This document shows, in pieces, positions 1 to 5,859 of a stretch of 7,888 nt of DNA. The notes beneath the pieces are model-generated. The model had not been told where the DNA came from and ran no database searches. It worked only from the letters and a program-made list of their open reading frames with translations. Every line of letters starts with the position of its first letter. The stretch's first letter is position 1. Source of the stretch: Actinomycetales bacterium (GTDB lineage Bacteria; Actinomycetota; Actinomycetes; Actinomycetales; BWSM-131); assembly GCA_030149025.1 (NCBI GenBank), contig JASBSH010000429.1:1-7888 (forward strand), in the 5' to 3' direction. The translations under genes were made by a program, and so were the position numbers.

Positions 1-10
1 TCTCCGCCGT

Positions 11-48
11 CTGCACCGACAATCTGCACCGACAATCTGCACCGACAA
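11..48. repeat. 13-bp tandem repeat, about 3 copies, downstream of the channel gene
   Basis: The unit CTGCACCGACAAT occurs at 11-23 and 24-36, and 12 of 13 bases recur at 37-48. A degenerate piece (TGCACCG) recurs at 53-59, next to the stop codon of the minus-strand channel gene that ends at 60. The array therefore begins about 12 bases past that stop. The unit has no internal dyad, so it is not a classical hairpin terminator. No gene is seen in bases 1-59. Confidence 0.85.
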
Positions 49-59
49 GGGGTGCACCG

Positions 60-938
60 TCACCGCGGGGACCGCTGGCCGCCGGCCACCTCCTGCGTGT
101 ACGCCTCCAGGACGGCGCCTGTGTCCTTGCCGGTCCCGAGGAACTCGTCGAGCCGGGCGGCGAGCGAGTCCAGCGATCTGGCCAGGACGGCTCCGGCCAT
201 GCGGAGCTCCTGGCTGGGGGCCTGCTGCGCGGCGTCGGCCAGGTCGAGGGCGTGGTGGATCGTGCTGGCGAGGTTCGCGTCGGGGTTCGACTCGGCGAAG
301 TAGAAGGTCTCCGTGTACTGCGTGAAGTCGACGCGCACCTGCGTCAGTCCTTGCGCGACGCCCTCGAGCAGCCTGGCGCCGGCCGGGGTGGCGCCCGTCT
401 CGATCATCTCCTTCAGGCCGGCGTCCCGCAGGGTCGCAATCTGCAAGGACAGCACCCGCCGCCGGGTGAGAGCCGGATACAGCTGGAGCAGCCAGGTCAC
501 CGCCGCCGTCAGAAGACCGAAGCTGATCAGCGCCTGGACCGGGATGACGATCCGAAGCCATGAGCTCGTGGGGACGATGTCCCCGAAGCCCAGCGTTGCT
601 GTGGTGACGATCGAGAGATACACCGCATCGGTGAACTCCGTTCCCCGCGTGGGGGACAGGCCGGGGCTGTAGCTGAACTCGTCGGGAAGGTGTGGCCAGG
701 ACACGAGTGCCCCGCCGAGGAGCACCAGGCCGAGCCACGAGCCGATGACGGTGGCCAGCGCAATCGGGCCGGCCAGCTCACGCGTGCGCGGGCCACCGTG
801 CCTTGCGGCCTTCCACACTGCCTTGACGAGCAGGTCGCTGAGAGCGCCCTGGCCGGACGGGTGCCACAGCGTGTGGAACACGTCCCACAGCGCCACCGCC
901 ACCAGCGCTATGCCTGCCACCGAGACGATCCCCGTCAC
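60..938 (-). CDS. K+ channel-like membrane protein (ion channel 2 / two-pore-segment family)
   Basis: This 292-residue protein is predicted to sit in the cytoplasmic membrane and conduct potassium or a related cation. Residues 3-22 and 57-81 are hydrophobic segments. A re-entrant pore helix lies at about 103-114, followed by the selectivity-filter-like signature TLGFGD at 115-120 (canonical TVGYGD), then a third membrane segment at about 128-152. The remaining 140 residues are soluble and helix-rich. I see no nucleotide-binding RCK/TrkA_N glycine motif (GxGxxG), so gating by NAD or c-di-AMP through a classical RCK domain is not supported. The start is a GTG at 938, with GGAGG 4 bases upstream on the minus strand. 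The gene is divergent from fba across 244 bases. The family call rests on the filter and topology. Ion specificity is inferred, because the Val-to-Leu and Tyr-to-Phe filter changes also occur in other bacterial channels of this class. Confidence 0.8.
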   Translation of the reverse strand: MTGIVSVAGIALVAVALWDVFHTLWHPSGQGALSDLLVKAVWKAARHGGPRTRELAGPIALATVIGSWLGLVLLGGALVSWPHLPDEFSYSPGLSPTRGTEFTDAVYLSIVTTATLGFGDIVPTSSWLRIVIPVQALISFGLLTAAVTWLLQLYPALTRRRVLSLQIATLRDAGLKEMIETGATPAGARLLEGVAQGLTQVRVDFTQYTETFYFAESNPDANLASTIHHALDLADAAQQAPSQELRMAGAVLARSLDSLAARLDEFLGTGKDTGAVLEAYTQEVAGGQRSPR

Positions 939-1182
939 TGGTCCTCCCTGTCCACGTCAAAGCCCTTCCTGTCCCGTGCGCGCGTCTCAGCGCCTACCTG
1001 CCACCATCCCCAGCCTCCACGGACGACGGCACCAATCATCGAAGACGGATCGCGACGTCCACTATCTGAGCGGCCTGCTGATGCCTGCGCATCTCCGGTG
1101 GCTCGTGCGCGCCCCGACACAGCTCGTGGAAGGATCGCGAGTGACGTGAGTTCCGCGAGCGAACGACCAAGGAGCTGCCGCA
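939..1182. other. Divergent intergenic region between channel gene and fba
   Basis: These 244 bases separate two divergent starts and must hold promoters for both genes. A strong Shine-Dalgarno AAGGAG (1169-1174) lies 8 bases before the fba ATG. I could not find a convincing -35/-10 pair for either direction, and I see no tRNA, riboswitch or long hairpin. Confidence 0.5.
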
Positions 1183-2205
1183 ATGCCGATCGCAACACCC
1201 GAGATCTACGCCCAGATGCTCGACCGGGCGAAGGAGAAGTCGTACGCCTTCCCCGCCATCAACGTGACGAGCTCCCAGACGCTGAACGCCGCGATCCGCG
1301 GGTTCGCAGAGGCGGAGAGCGACGGGATCATCCAGGTCTCCACAGGCGGGGCGGAGTACCTGTCCGGGCCCACCGTGAAGAACATGGTGCTCGGCGCCGA
1401 GGCTCTGGCGGAGTACGCGCACCACGTCGCCAAGGCGTACGACATCAACATCGCCCTGCACACCGACCACTGCCCCAAGGACAAGCTCGACGGCTTCGTC
1501 CGGCCGCTGCTGGAGATCAGCAAGCAGCGCGTGAAGGAGGGGCGCGAACCGCTGTTCCAGTCCCACATGTGGGACGGCTCGGCGGTCGAGCTCAAGGAGA
1601 ACCTGACCATCGCTCGCGAGCTTCTGGAGGAGTGCGCCCAGGCCAAGGTCATCCTCGAGATCGAAGTCGGCGTCGTCGGCGGCGAGGAGGACGGTGTCGC
1701 CAACGAGATCAACGAGAAGCTCTACACCACACCGGAGGACGCCATCGCCACCGCCGAGGCGCTCGGCCTCGGTGAGCACGGCCGGTACCTGACGGCGCTG
1801 ACCTTCGGCAACGTCCACGGGGTCTACAAGCCCGGCAACGTCAAGCTGCGCCCGGAGATCCTCAAGGCCGCACAGGAGGCGGTTGCGGAGAAGTTCGGCC
1901 AGCAGCGCCCGTTCGACCTGGTCTTCCACGGTGGCTCGGGCTCGAGCGCGCAGGAGATCAGCGACGCGGTGGACTACGGCGTGGTGAAGATGAACGTCGA
2001 CACCGACACGCAGTACGCCTTCACCCGGCCGGTCGTCGACCACATGTTCCGCAACTACGACGGCGTGCTGAAGGTCGACGGCGAGGTCGGCAACAAGAAG
2101 CAGTACGACCCGCGCACGTGGGGCAAGACCGCCGAGGCCAGCATGGCCGCGCGCGTCGTGGAGGCCTGCCAGAACCTGCGCTCGGCCGGCCAGAAGCTCA
2201 GTTGA
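1183..2205 (+). CDS. fba: Fructose-bisphosphate aldolase, class II
   Basis: The enzyme reversibly splits fructose 1,6-bisphosphate into dihydroxyacetone phosphate and glyceraldehyde 3-phosphate in glycolysis and gluconeogenesis, using a divalent metal (usually zinc) in the cytoplasm. The 340-residue length is normal for the family. Visible motifs are HTDHC (93-97), which holds the catalytic Asp95 and metal ligand His96; EIEVG with Glu161; GGEEDG (166-171); GNVHGVYKPG with metal ligand His212; FHGGSGS with His249; and NVDTD (271-275), which closes the phosphate-binding end of the barrel. The ATG at 1183 has AAGGAG 8 bases upstream, so the start is secure. It reads convergently toward the STAS gene at 2343-2762. 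In mycobacteria fba (Rv0363c) is near the DUF3151 gene and purA, as here, but here a signalling module separates them. The gene appears intact. Confidence 0.97.
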   Translation: MPIATPEIYAQMLDRAKEKSYAFPAINVTSSQTLNAAIRGFAEAESDGIIQVSTGGAEYLSGPTVKNMVLGAEALAEYAHHVAKAYDINIALHTDHCPKDKLDGFVRPLLEISKQRVKEGREPLFQSHMWDGSAVELKENLTIARELLEECAQAKVILEIEVGVVGGEEDGVANEINEKLYTTPEDAIATAEALGLGEHGRYLTALTFGNVHGVYKPGNVKLRPEILKAAQEAVAEKFGQQRPFDLVFHGGSGSSAQEISDAVDYGVVKMNVDTDTQYAFTRPVVDHMFRNYDGVLKVDGEVGNKKQYDPRTWGKTAEASMAARVVEACQNLRSAGQKLS

Positions 2206-2208
2206 CGC

Positions 2209-2317
2209 TGCTCACCAGACCGGTCGTTGCTCATCAGAGCTTCGGTTCGACCCGTCCGGGACCGAAGGTCTGGTGCGCAAAGCACTGGGCTGATGAGCAA
2301 CCGGTTCCGGGTGAGCA
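2209..2317. repeat. Five-copy 11-bp motif forming a large inverted repeat; possible bidirectional terminator
   Basis: The motif TGCTCACCAGA lies at 2209-2219, and TGCTCATCAGA follows at 2228-2238. In reverse orientation it recurs as TCTGGTGCGCA (2269-2279), GCTGATGAGCA (2289-2299) and a weaker copy ending GGTGAGCA (2317). Copies on the same side are about 18-20 bp apart. The arms 2227-2237 and 2290-2300 pair perfectly over 11 bp. ACCGGT at 2219-2224 and 2300-2305 extends this past a 2-base bulge, and TGCTCACC/GGTGAGCA close the ends. CTTCGGT/ACCGAAG (2240-2246 / 2261-2267) forms an inner hairpin, flanked by the competing pair CACCAGAC/GTCTGGTG (2213-2220 / 2268-2275). The element starts 3 bases after the fba stop and ends 25 bases from the STAS stop. 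A two-way terminator is the simplest role, but there is no U tract. Confidence 0.75.
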
Positions 2318-2342
2318 ACGAGCTCGCAAGATCAGCTGAGGG

Positions 2343-2762
2343 TCAGCCGGCGAGGTCCGGCGGACCGTCGGGCAGAGAGGTGTCGAAGCCGGGGTCGGTC
2401 TCGACGATCTTCACGAGCTGGTTGATGCTCGTGACGTCGACGAGGAACCGGACGACGTCCGGCGGCCGGATCAGCACCAGCGGCTCGCGCGACCGCGAGG
2501 CGAGCTTGGCCAGGAACGCCACACCGGTGGAGTCCATGAAGCTCACGTGCTGGGCGTCCACCTCGACCGGCTGGCCGGCGTCCTCGGCCTCGGCGGCCGC
2601 CTCGAGCAGCTCCGGGCCCAGCTCCGCGTCGATCTCCCCGGTCATCACCACCCGGGTTCGGCCCGGTCCCAGCAGCACGTGAACGGAACCGGGTTCGGTG
2701 TCATTCGAACCGGGCAACCCGACACCACGGGTTCCCCCAGTGGTGTTAGCGTCACTCGTCAT
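2343..2762 (-). CDS. STAS-domain anti-sigma-factor antagonist (RsbV/SpoIIAA-like), STAS1
   Basis: This 139-residue cytoplasmic protein is predicted to bind an anti-sigma factor or HATPase kinase when unphosphorylated and to be switched off by serine phosphorylation. The first 25 or so residues are a Gly/Pro/Thr-rich linker. The STAS fold follows from about residue 26, with VVMTGEIDAELGPEL (38-52) as the first strand-loop-helix. FMDSTGVAFL (75-84) contains the DST signature with the expected phosphoacceptor Ser78, which matches RsbV and SpoIIAA. The minus-strand ATG at 2762 has GGAGG 4 bases upstream. The gene is divergent from the LOV-phosphatase/kinase gene, with start codons about 77 bases apart, and that protein is its most likely modifier. 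The pairing is inferred from adjacency and domain chemistry. A short tail rich in Asp, Gly and Pro follows the STAS core. Confidence 0.92.
   Translation of the reverse strand: MTSDANTTGGTRGVGLPGSNDTEPGSVHVLLGPGRTRVVMTGEIDAELGPELLEAAAEAEDAGQPVEVDAQHVSFMDSTGVAFLAKLASRSREPLVLIRPPDVVRFLVDVTSINQLVKIVETDPGFDTSLPDGPPDLAG
2652..2746. repeat. Clustered short direct and inverted repeats inside the 5' end of STAS1
   Basis: CGGGTTC occurs at 2653-2659, 2690-2696 and 2728-2734, spaced 37 and 38 bp. GAACCGGG occurs at 2686-2693 and 2707-2714, 21 bp apart. GAACC-G-GGTTC (2686-2696) is a small palindrome. ACACCAC (2722-2728) and GTGGTGT (2740-2746) form a perfect 7-bp inverted repeat with an 11-base loop, spanning roughly codons 6-14 of STAS1. 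These could be regulator sites for the divergent promoter, mRNA structure near the STAS1 start, or simply the result of a repetitive Gly/Pro linker. Confidence 0.45.
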
Positions 2763-2828
2763 CGATCCTCCGGTCCATTGGCGCTGGCCCGATGCCCGCC
2801 TCGGTGGACTGTCAGCACGCTAGACGAT

Positions 2829-2833
2829 CGGAG
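2829..2833 (+). promoter_or_regulatory. Shine-Dalgarno CGGAG that favours a GTG start for the LOV gene
   Basis: CGGAG lies 6 bases before GTG 2840 and 9 bases before a second GTG at 2843. The farther in-frame ATG at 2792 has no purine-rich site upstream, and using it would place the start only 29 bases from the divergent STAS1 start. The 16 residues between the two starts do not belong to the LOV fold. Translation from 2840 or 2843 is therefore preferred. Confidence 0.55.
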
Positions 2834-2839
2834 CCGTCC

Positions 2840-4906
2840 GTGGTGAATCCGGTACCCGCGTCGGGGCCAGAACACCCAGAACACCTTGACTTCGTGCGGG
2901 CGCTCGAGGCGACGTCCGTATCCGTTCTGGTGACGGACCCGAACCAGGACGACGACCCGCTGGTCTGGGTCAACCAGGCCTTCGCGCGCACGACGGGCTA
3001 CGACCGCGGTGAGGTCTTGGGCCGCAACTGCCGATTCCTGCAGGGGCCGGACACCGACGCGGAGGCGGTGGCGAGGATCCGAGCGGCACTGACGGAGCGG
3101 CGTCCGTGCACCGAGACGCTGTTGAACTACCGGGCCGACGGGTCCCCGTTCTGGAACGAGCTGTCCATCTCCCCGGTGTTCGACGACGCCGGACAGCTGC
3201 TCAACTTCGTCGGTGTCCAGCAGGACGTCACCGACCGGGTCGAGGCGGACGCGCGCCTGCGTGAGGCGCACGCCAACGAGCAGCGTGCCCGGGCAGGTCT
3301 CACCCTGCTGGCGGAGGTCGCCGAGGCCCTCACCGAGCTCGACACGCTGCTCATGCTCCACGGTGTCGCCGACGTTCTCGCCCGCGACCTGCTCGCCTGG
3401 TGCGCGGTGCTGGTCGTCGGGGACGGTGACCTGCGCGTCGGGGCGACGGCCGGTCTGGACGACGTCACGCAGAGCCGGCCGCTCCAGCTCCCGCGCCGCG
3501 GTGCTCACGGAGTCGACGACGCGGTGGCGGCGCAGCTGGCCGGTAGTGACCGGCTGCCGGTGCCGCTCGACCCGCAGGGCCTGCACGACGAGGACAGCGT
3601 CACCCGTTGGGTGCTCAACCAGGTCTGTGGCGCCACCCGGGGTGTCTGCCAGTCCATCCCGGTCCCCGGCCGGCACGACGTGCTGGGGCTGCTGGTCGTC
3701 TCGCCCAAAAAGGGGCAGCTCGACCAGCAGGAGCTGGACCTGCTGGTGGAGGTGGCCCGACGTGTCGGCCTGTCACTGGACAACGCGAAGCTGTACACAC
3801 GGGAGCACCTGGTCGCCGAAACCCTCCAGCAGAGCATGCTGCCCGAGCAGATCAGCGTGCCGGGCCTGGACATCTGGTCCTACTACGCCCCGAACGTCGA
3901 CCACGCCCAGGTCGGCGGCGACTGGTACGACGTCCTGCAGCCGGAGGACGCCGTCGGCATCGTGATCGGGGACGTCGTCGGTCACGACATCGAGGCGGCC
4001 GCGGCGATGGGCCAGCTGAGGTCGGTGGTCAGGGCCTACGCCTACGAGCAGGAGGAGCCGGGGACCGTCCTCATGCGCGTCGACCAGCTCGTCAAGGGCA
4101 TGCGCATCAGCCGGAGCGCCACGATGGTCTACGCCCGCCTCGAGGAGGACGAGCCGGGCCAGTGGGAGATGAGCTGGTCGCGGGCGGGGCACCTGCCGCC
4201 CATCCTGGTCCAGGACGGGAAGGTGCGAGCCCTCATGGAGGGCGGCGGCACGCTCGTCGGTGTCGGCGACCGGCCGCGGGAGACCTCCTCGGTGATGCTC
4301 GGCCCGGGCGACGTCGTCATCTTCTACACCGACGGACTGATCGAGCGTCGCTCCCGCCGGATGCTCGACGGGCTCGAGCGGCTGCAGAAGATCTGCGGCG
4401 AGCTGGTGCCCACGGACGCCGCCGGTATCGGTGAGCAGCTGCTCGCCACGCTCGGACAGGCGCCGGAGGACGACATGGCGATCGTCGTGCTGCGTGTGCC
4501 GTCCGGCGAACCGCACCTCGTGCCGGACGGCCCCAGGCAGCGGCGGTGGCAGCTGGCCGGTGACCCCGGGTCCATCGGCCGTGCCCGCCGCATGACGGTG
4601 CAGACCTGCCGGCTGTGGGGCCTCCCGGTCGCCGGTGAGGCGGAGCTGGTCGTCTCCGAGCTCGTGGCCAACGCCGTGCTGCACGGCTGGGGTGCGATCG
4701 GGCTGAGGCTGGCGCACACCGACCGTGGCCTGGTCCTGGAGGTCGAGGACGGCAACCCGCATCCGCCGGAGCCCGCGAGCCCCGACCGTGAGGGCCCGGG
4801 TGGTTTCGGCCTGCACGTCGTGGCGCGCCTGGCGGACTGGGGCTGGCGACGCTCCGGGCCCGGCAAGGTGGTGTGGGCGGTGCTGCCCACGTCAAAGGAC
4901 CGATAG
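2840..4906 (+). CDS. LOV-GAF-SpoIIE phosphatase-HATPase kinase (predicted blue-light partner-switching regulator)
   Basis: Numbering is from GTG 2840 (688 residues; 704 if ATG 2792 is used). The LOV domain (about 24-134) keeps GRNCRFLQG with the photoactive Cys64, plus the flavin contacts Asn45 (VNQAF), Asn96 (LNYR), Asn106 (FWN) and Gln127 (GVQ), so it should bind FMN and form a blue-light adduct. A short helical linker leads to a GAF-like region (about 155-320). The PP2C/SpoIIE phosphatase (about 329-554) has GGDWYD (Asp361), IGDVVGHD (Asp378), FYTDG (Asp498) and PEDD (Asp544/545), the full metal-binding set. The C-terminal HATPase (about 570-684) has an N box with Glu607 and Asn611, VEDGNP with Asp637, and GPGGFGL, typical of RsbW-like serine kinases. 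It should therefore both phosphorylate and dephosphorylate STAS proteins. STAS genes flank it on both sides. No membrane segment or signal peptide is seen, so it is cytoplasmic. Light control of either enzyme is inferred. Confidence 0.93.
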   Translation: MVNPVPASGPEHPEHLDFVRALEATSVSVLVTDPNQDDDPLVWVNQAFARTTGYDRGEVLGRNCRFLQGPDTDAEAVARIRAALTERRPCTETLLNYRADGSPFWNELSISPVFDDAGQLLNFVGVQQDVTDRVEADARLREAHANEQRARAGLTLLAEVAEALTELDTLLMLHGVADVLARDLLAWCAVLVVGDGDLRVGATAGLDDVTQSRPLQLPRRGAHGVDDAVAAQLAGSDRLPVPLDPQGLHDEDSVTRWVLNQVCGATRGVCQSIPVPGRHDVLGLLVVSPKKGQLDQQELDLLVEVARRVGLSLDNAKLYTREHLVAETLQQSMLPEQISVPGLDIWSYYAPNVDHAQVGGDWYDVLQPEDAVGIVIGDVVGHDIEAAAAMGQLRSVVRAYAYEQEEPGTVLMRVDQLVKGMRISRSATMVYARLEEDEPGQWEMSWSRAGHLPPILVQDGKVRALMEGGGTLVGVGDRPRETSSVMLGPGDVVIFYTDGLIERRSRRMLDGLERLQKICGELVPTDAAGIGEQLLATLGQAPEDDMAIVVLRVPSGEPHLVPDGPRQRRWQLAGDPGSIGRARRMTVQTCRLWGLPVAGEAELVVSELVANAVLHGWGAIGLRLAHTDRGLVLEVEDGNPHPPEPASPDREGPGGFGLHVVARLADWGWRRSGPGKVVWAVLPTSKDR

Positions 4907-4910
4907 CCCC

Positions 4911-4950
4911 CGTCAGCCCTCGTCACCCCTCGTCAGCCCTCGTCAGCCCT
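4911..4950. repeat. 10-bp tandem repeat, 4 copies, at the convergent LOV-gene / STAS2 junction
   Basis: CGTCAGCCCT occurs at 4911-4920, 4931-4940 and 4941-4950, with a one-base variant (CGTCACCCCT) at 4921-4930. The array starts 4 bases after the LOV-gene stop and supplies the last codons and the TGA (4933-4935, minus strand) of STAS2. CGTC-rich sequence continues to about 4967 and encodes the acidic tail of STAS2. Because the unit is 10 bp, each copy places a minus-strand TGA in a new reading frame. Confidence 0.85.
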
Positions 4951-5307
4951 CGTCTCGTCCTCGTCCGGACTGTCCGCCCCCTGCTCGTCGTCGCCGCACC
5001 GGTGCTCCTCGTCCAGCCGGAACATGTCCAGGGCGCCGCACACCTCGAGCACGAACCGGCTCCGCTCGTCCGCCCCCCGCAGCAGGGTGACCCCGCCCCT
5101 GCGGTCCGTCGACTCGGCCAGCGAGATCAGGAAGGCGGCGCCCGTCGAGTCGAGGAAGGTGGTGCGGCACAGGTCGATGACCAGCAGCTGGCGGCGAAGT
5201 CCGCTCACCCGCGCCACCAGCTCGGGGAACTGCGCCCGCTCGGCGAGGTCCAGGTCGCCGACCACCGTGATGGTCGTCGTGGTGCGGGAGTAGGACAGCT
5301 CCATCAT
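4933..5307 (-). CDS. STAS-domain anti-sigma-factor antagonist, STAS2
   Basis: This 124-residue protein is a second RsbV/SpoIIAA-type partner. The STAS core spans about residues 3-98. TITVVGDLDLAERAQFPEL (12-30) is the first strand-loop-helix, and FLDSTGAAFL (51-60) carries the DST phosphoacceptor Ser54. The last 25 or so residues form an acidic tail rich in Asp and Glu, partly encoded by the CGTC-rich repeat tract. I chose the tandem ATG ATG at 5307/5304 because the STAS fold starts immediately after it. The upstream extension possible to 5463 is low-complexity and runs antisense to the conserved DUF3151 gene. The ribosome site is weak (GGTGGGGG just upstream). It converges on the LOV-phosphatase/kinase gene and diverges from DUF3151 with only 51 bases between starts. 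STAS1 and STAS2 share the DSTG(V/A)AFL core but little else, so they may have different clients or different affinities for the LOV protein. Confidence 0.9.
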   Translation of the reverse strand: MMELSYSRTTTTITVVGDLDLAERAQFPELVARVSGLRRQLLVIDLCRTTFLDSTGAAFLISLAESTDRRGGVTLLRGADERSRFVLEVCGALDMFRLDEEHRCGDDEQGADSPDEDETRADEG

Positions 5308-5358
5308 CGCCCCCACCCACCCACGCCGGAGGGCTCCCGCCGCTGCGAGACTGGGGGC

Positions 5359-5787
5359 ATGACGCCCGCGAACCTGCTCGGAGACCCGGCTCCCACGTTG
5401 CTCCCGGATGATCATCCGGACGTCGAGATCGCTCGTCGTCTCGCCGAGGGCGAGACCGCGCACGATCTGGCGATCATCCGGCCGTCGTCGTCATTGGTCT
5501 GGGCCGTCCTCGCCGAGGACGCACTCGACCGCTCACAGAACGTACAGGCCTACGCCTTCGCCCGCACGGGGTACCACCGCGGACTGGACTCGTTGCGCCG
5601 TGCCGGGTGGAAGGGGCACGGTCCCGTGCCCGGTTCCCACGGGCCCAACCGGGGGGTGCTGCGGGCGTTCGCCGCTCTGGTCCGGGCCTCGGAGGCCATC
5701 GGGGAGGACGACGAGGCGCTTCGCATGCGCCAGCTCCTGCACGACAGCGACCGGGCCTTCGAGGTCGGCCACGACTCGCTCGGCTGA
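5359..5787 (+). CDS. DUF3151 family protein, function unknown
   Basis: The protein has 142 residues. The N-terminus MTPANLLGDPAPTLLP and the block YAFARTGYHRGLDSLR (65-80) followed by GWKGHGPVP (83-91) match my memory of the actinobacterial DUF3151 family, whose M. tuberculosis member is Rv0360c near purA and fba. No catalytic motif, signal peptide or membrane segment is seen, and the protein looks soluble and mostly helical. The ATG at 5359 is preferred because the family N-terminus begins there, although the ribosome site is weak (GGGGG directly upstream). It lies 72 bases before purA in the same direction and may be co-transcribed with it. Many family members have an aromatic, His-Glu-Pro-Asn stretch after GPVP. 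Here it reads GSHGPN, a local departure judged from memory. A tie to purine or sugar metabolism is inferred from location only. Confidence 0.85.
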   Translation: MTPANLLGDPAPTLLPDDHPDVEIARRLAEGETAHDLAIIRPSSSLVWAVLAEDALDRSQNVQAYAFARTGYHRGLDSLRRAGWKGHGPVPGSHGPNRGVLRAFAALVRASEAIGEDDEALRMRQLLHDSDRAFEVGHDSLG

Positions 5788-5859
5788 GGCTCCGGTAACC
5801 TCAACGCGGCCATCCCGACCGATGAGCCACCAGCCAACCCGGACAAGAGGTGCAGCGGC

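Noticed and set aside
1081..1149. 22-codon open frame upstream of fba as a possible leader peptide
   Set aside because: It has no good ribosome site, no run of regulatory codons and no attenuator-like hairpins after it.
1128..1152. GGAA-N18-GTT resembling an ECF (SigR/SigH-type) promoter before fba
   Set aside because: These short elements occur often by chance in GC-rich DNA and the flanking consensus bases are not met. fba is normally expressed from housekeeping promoters.
690..1775. Plus-strand 361-codon frame overlapping the channel gene and fba
   Set aside because: It runs antisense to the channel and out of frame with fba, and its Arg/Gly/Pro-rich sequence is typical of a shadow frame.
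2792..2839. ATG 2792 as start of the LOV protein
   Set aside because: There is no Shine-Dalgarno upstream, the start lies 29 bases from the divergent STAS1 start, and the extra 16 residues add nothing to the LOV fold. It remains possible but is less supported than GTG 2840/2843.
2759..4816. Minus-strand open frames (2759-3676 and 3773-4816) opposite the LOV gene
   Set aside because: They lie opposite a gene with full domain motifs on the + strand, and their translations show no recognisable domains.
5308..5463. Longer STAS2 protein starting at 5463
   Set aside because: The extra 52 residues are not STAS-like and are antisense to the conserved start of DUF3151. The tandem ATG at 5307/5304 fits the domain boundary.
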